Part shown: positions 4,839-5,290 of the stretch, in pieces | Position numbering within the stretch: position 1 is the first letter of the stretch | How the letters are laid out: each line of letters opens with the position of its first letter | From: Cohaesibacteraceae bacterium | GTDB lineage: Bacteria > Pseudomonadota > Alphaproteobacteria > Rhizobiales > Cohaesibacteraceae | Direction of reading: 5' to 3' | Length of the DNA stretch: 5,290 bases | Assembly (NCBI GenBank): GCA_016764535.1 | Contig: JAESRR010000163.1 | Coordinates: forward strand, 20,074 to 25,363 | Notes under the pieces: generated by a model | The model's database searches: none | What the model was told of the DNA's origin: nothing | Seen by the model: the letters and a program-made list of their open reading frames with translations, nothing else | Program-made: the position numbers and the translations under genes

Positions 4839-5290
4839 ATGCGGTTAAAAGACAAAGTTGCGATAGTTACCGGTGGTGCATCCGGATTTGGTGAAGGTAT
4901 GGCAAGACGTTTTGCGGCTGAAGGTGCAAAAGTTGTCGTTGCTGACCTGAACGAAGAAGGTGCTGATCGGGTTGCGGATGAAATTGGTGGAATTGGCGTA
5001 CGCGTTGATGTTTCCAACAAGGGAGACGTAGATACCATGGTGACTGCCGCCCTGTCTTATGGTGGCCTCGATATTCTCGTCAATAACGCCGGTTTTACGC
5101 ATACAAACATGCCTTTGCTGGAAGTTGACGAAGAAACATATGATCGCATTTTTGATGTAAATGTTAAATCGATTTTCCTGGCAGCCAAGCGGGTTGTTCC
5201 TATCATGGAAGAACATGGTGGCGGAGTCATTATTAATACAGCTTCCACTGCCGGGATTAGTCCACGCCCAGGTCTGGTGTGGTATAATTC
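4839..5290 (+). CDS. Short-chain dehydrogenase/reductase (SDR), classical type, 3' end outside window
   Basis: The first 150 residues of a classical SDR of usual total length about 250; the window ends inside codon 151. The cofactor motif TGGASGFG is at 11-18 (TGxxxGxG). Asp36 at the end of the second strand (VVVADLN) favours NAD(H) over NADP(H). D57 in VDVS contacts adenine, NNAG is at 82-85, and the catalytic Ser and Tyr are S136 (NTAST) and Y149 (WYN). The catalytic Lys expected at residue 153 lies beyond the edge. Such enzymes interconvert a secondary or primary alcohol and its carbonyl; many relatives are loosely annotated as 3-oxoacyl-ACP reductase or glucose 1-dehydrogenase, and the substrate here is not decidable. 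It follows the ALDH gene on the same strand, consistent with an alcohol-to-acid pathway. Confidence 0.92.
   Translation, partial: MRLKDKVAIVTGGASGFGEGMARRFAAEGAKVVVADLNEEGADRVADEIGGIGVRVDVSNKGDVDTMVTAALSYGGLDILVNNAGFTHTNMPLLEVDEETYDRIFDVNVKSIFLAAKRVVPIMEEHGGGVIINTASTAGISPRPGLVWYN

Overview
This window looks like chromosomal DNA of an alphaproteobacterium, probably of the Hyphomicrobiales (Rhizobiales) type. The gene families point that way: an ECF sigma factor with a one-pass membrane anti-sigma factor, paired YffH/AdpP-like Nudix hydrolases, and an aldehyde dehydrogenase followed by an SDR. The base composition is lower in G+C than in classic rhizobia or Brucella (by eye just under half). 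The taxon is an inference from protein style; no rRNA or other marker is present. There are no tRNA or rRNA genes, CRISPR arrays, IS elements or phage genes.

Layout. (1) Bases 1-312 hold the 3' end of a Nudix hydrolase gene, cut by the window edge. (2) Bases 313-656 are a gene-poor stretch with one doubtful 61-codon ORF and no promoter I can defend. (3) Bases 657-1975 are a two-gene operon: an ECF sigma factor whose stop overlaps the ATG of a transmembrane anti-sigma factor (ATGA). (4) On the minus strand, converging on the anti-sigma gene, lies a DUF1801 gene (2003-2428) that begins at TTG behind a very strong Shine-Dalgarno. (5) Divergent from it, a complete second Nudix hydrolase gene (2481-3101) is related to the first. 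(6) After a 155-bp gap with a TATAAT box and a perfect TTGAC-TT-GTCAA palindrome, a second transcription unit starts: an aldehyde dehydrogenase (3257-4732), a possible 30-codon ORF filling the gap behind it, and an NAD-type short-chain dehydrogenase (4839 to the window end, truncated just after its catalytic Tyr).

How the genes may work together. The sigma/anti-sigma pair is a classic envelope-to-transcription signalling module: the anti-sigma factor holds the sigma factor at the inner membrane until a signal releases it. The Nudix enzymes belong to a group that hydrolyses ADP-ribose or nucleotide-sugar diphosphates. No shared pathway with the sigma module is shown by the sequence, beyond the two Nudix genes flanking it. 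The ALDH-SDR pair is a typical catabolic arrangement in which an alcohol is oxidised to an aldehyde and then to an acid, but the substrate cannot be read from the sequence.

Nothing here is clearly a new system. The points most worth a second look are the degenerate catalytic positions in the first Nudix protein, the palindrome upstream of the ALDH gene, and the 30-codon ORF between ALDH and SDR.
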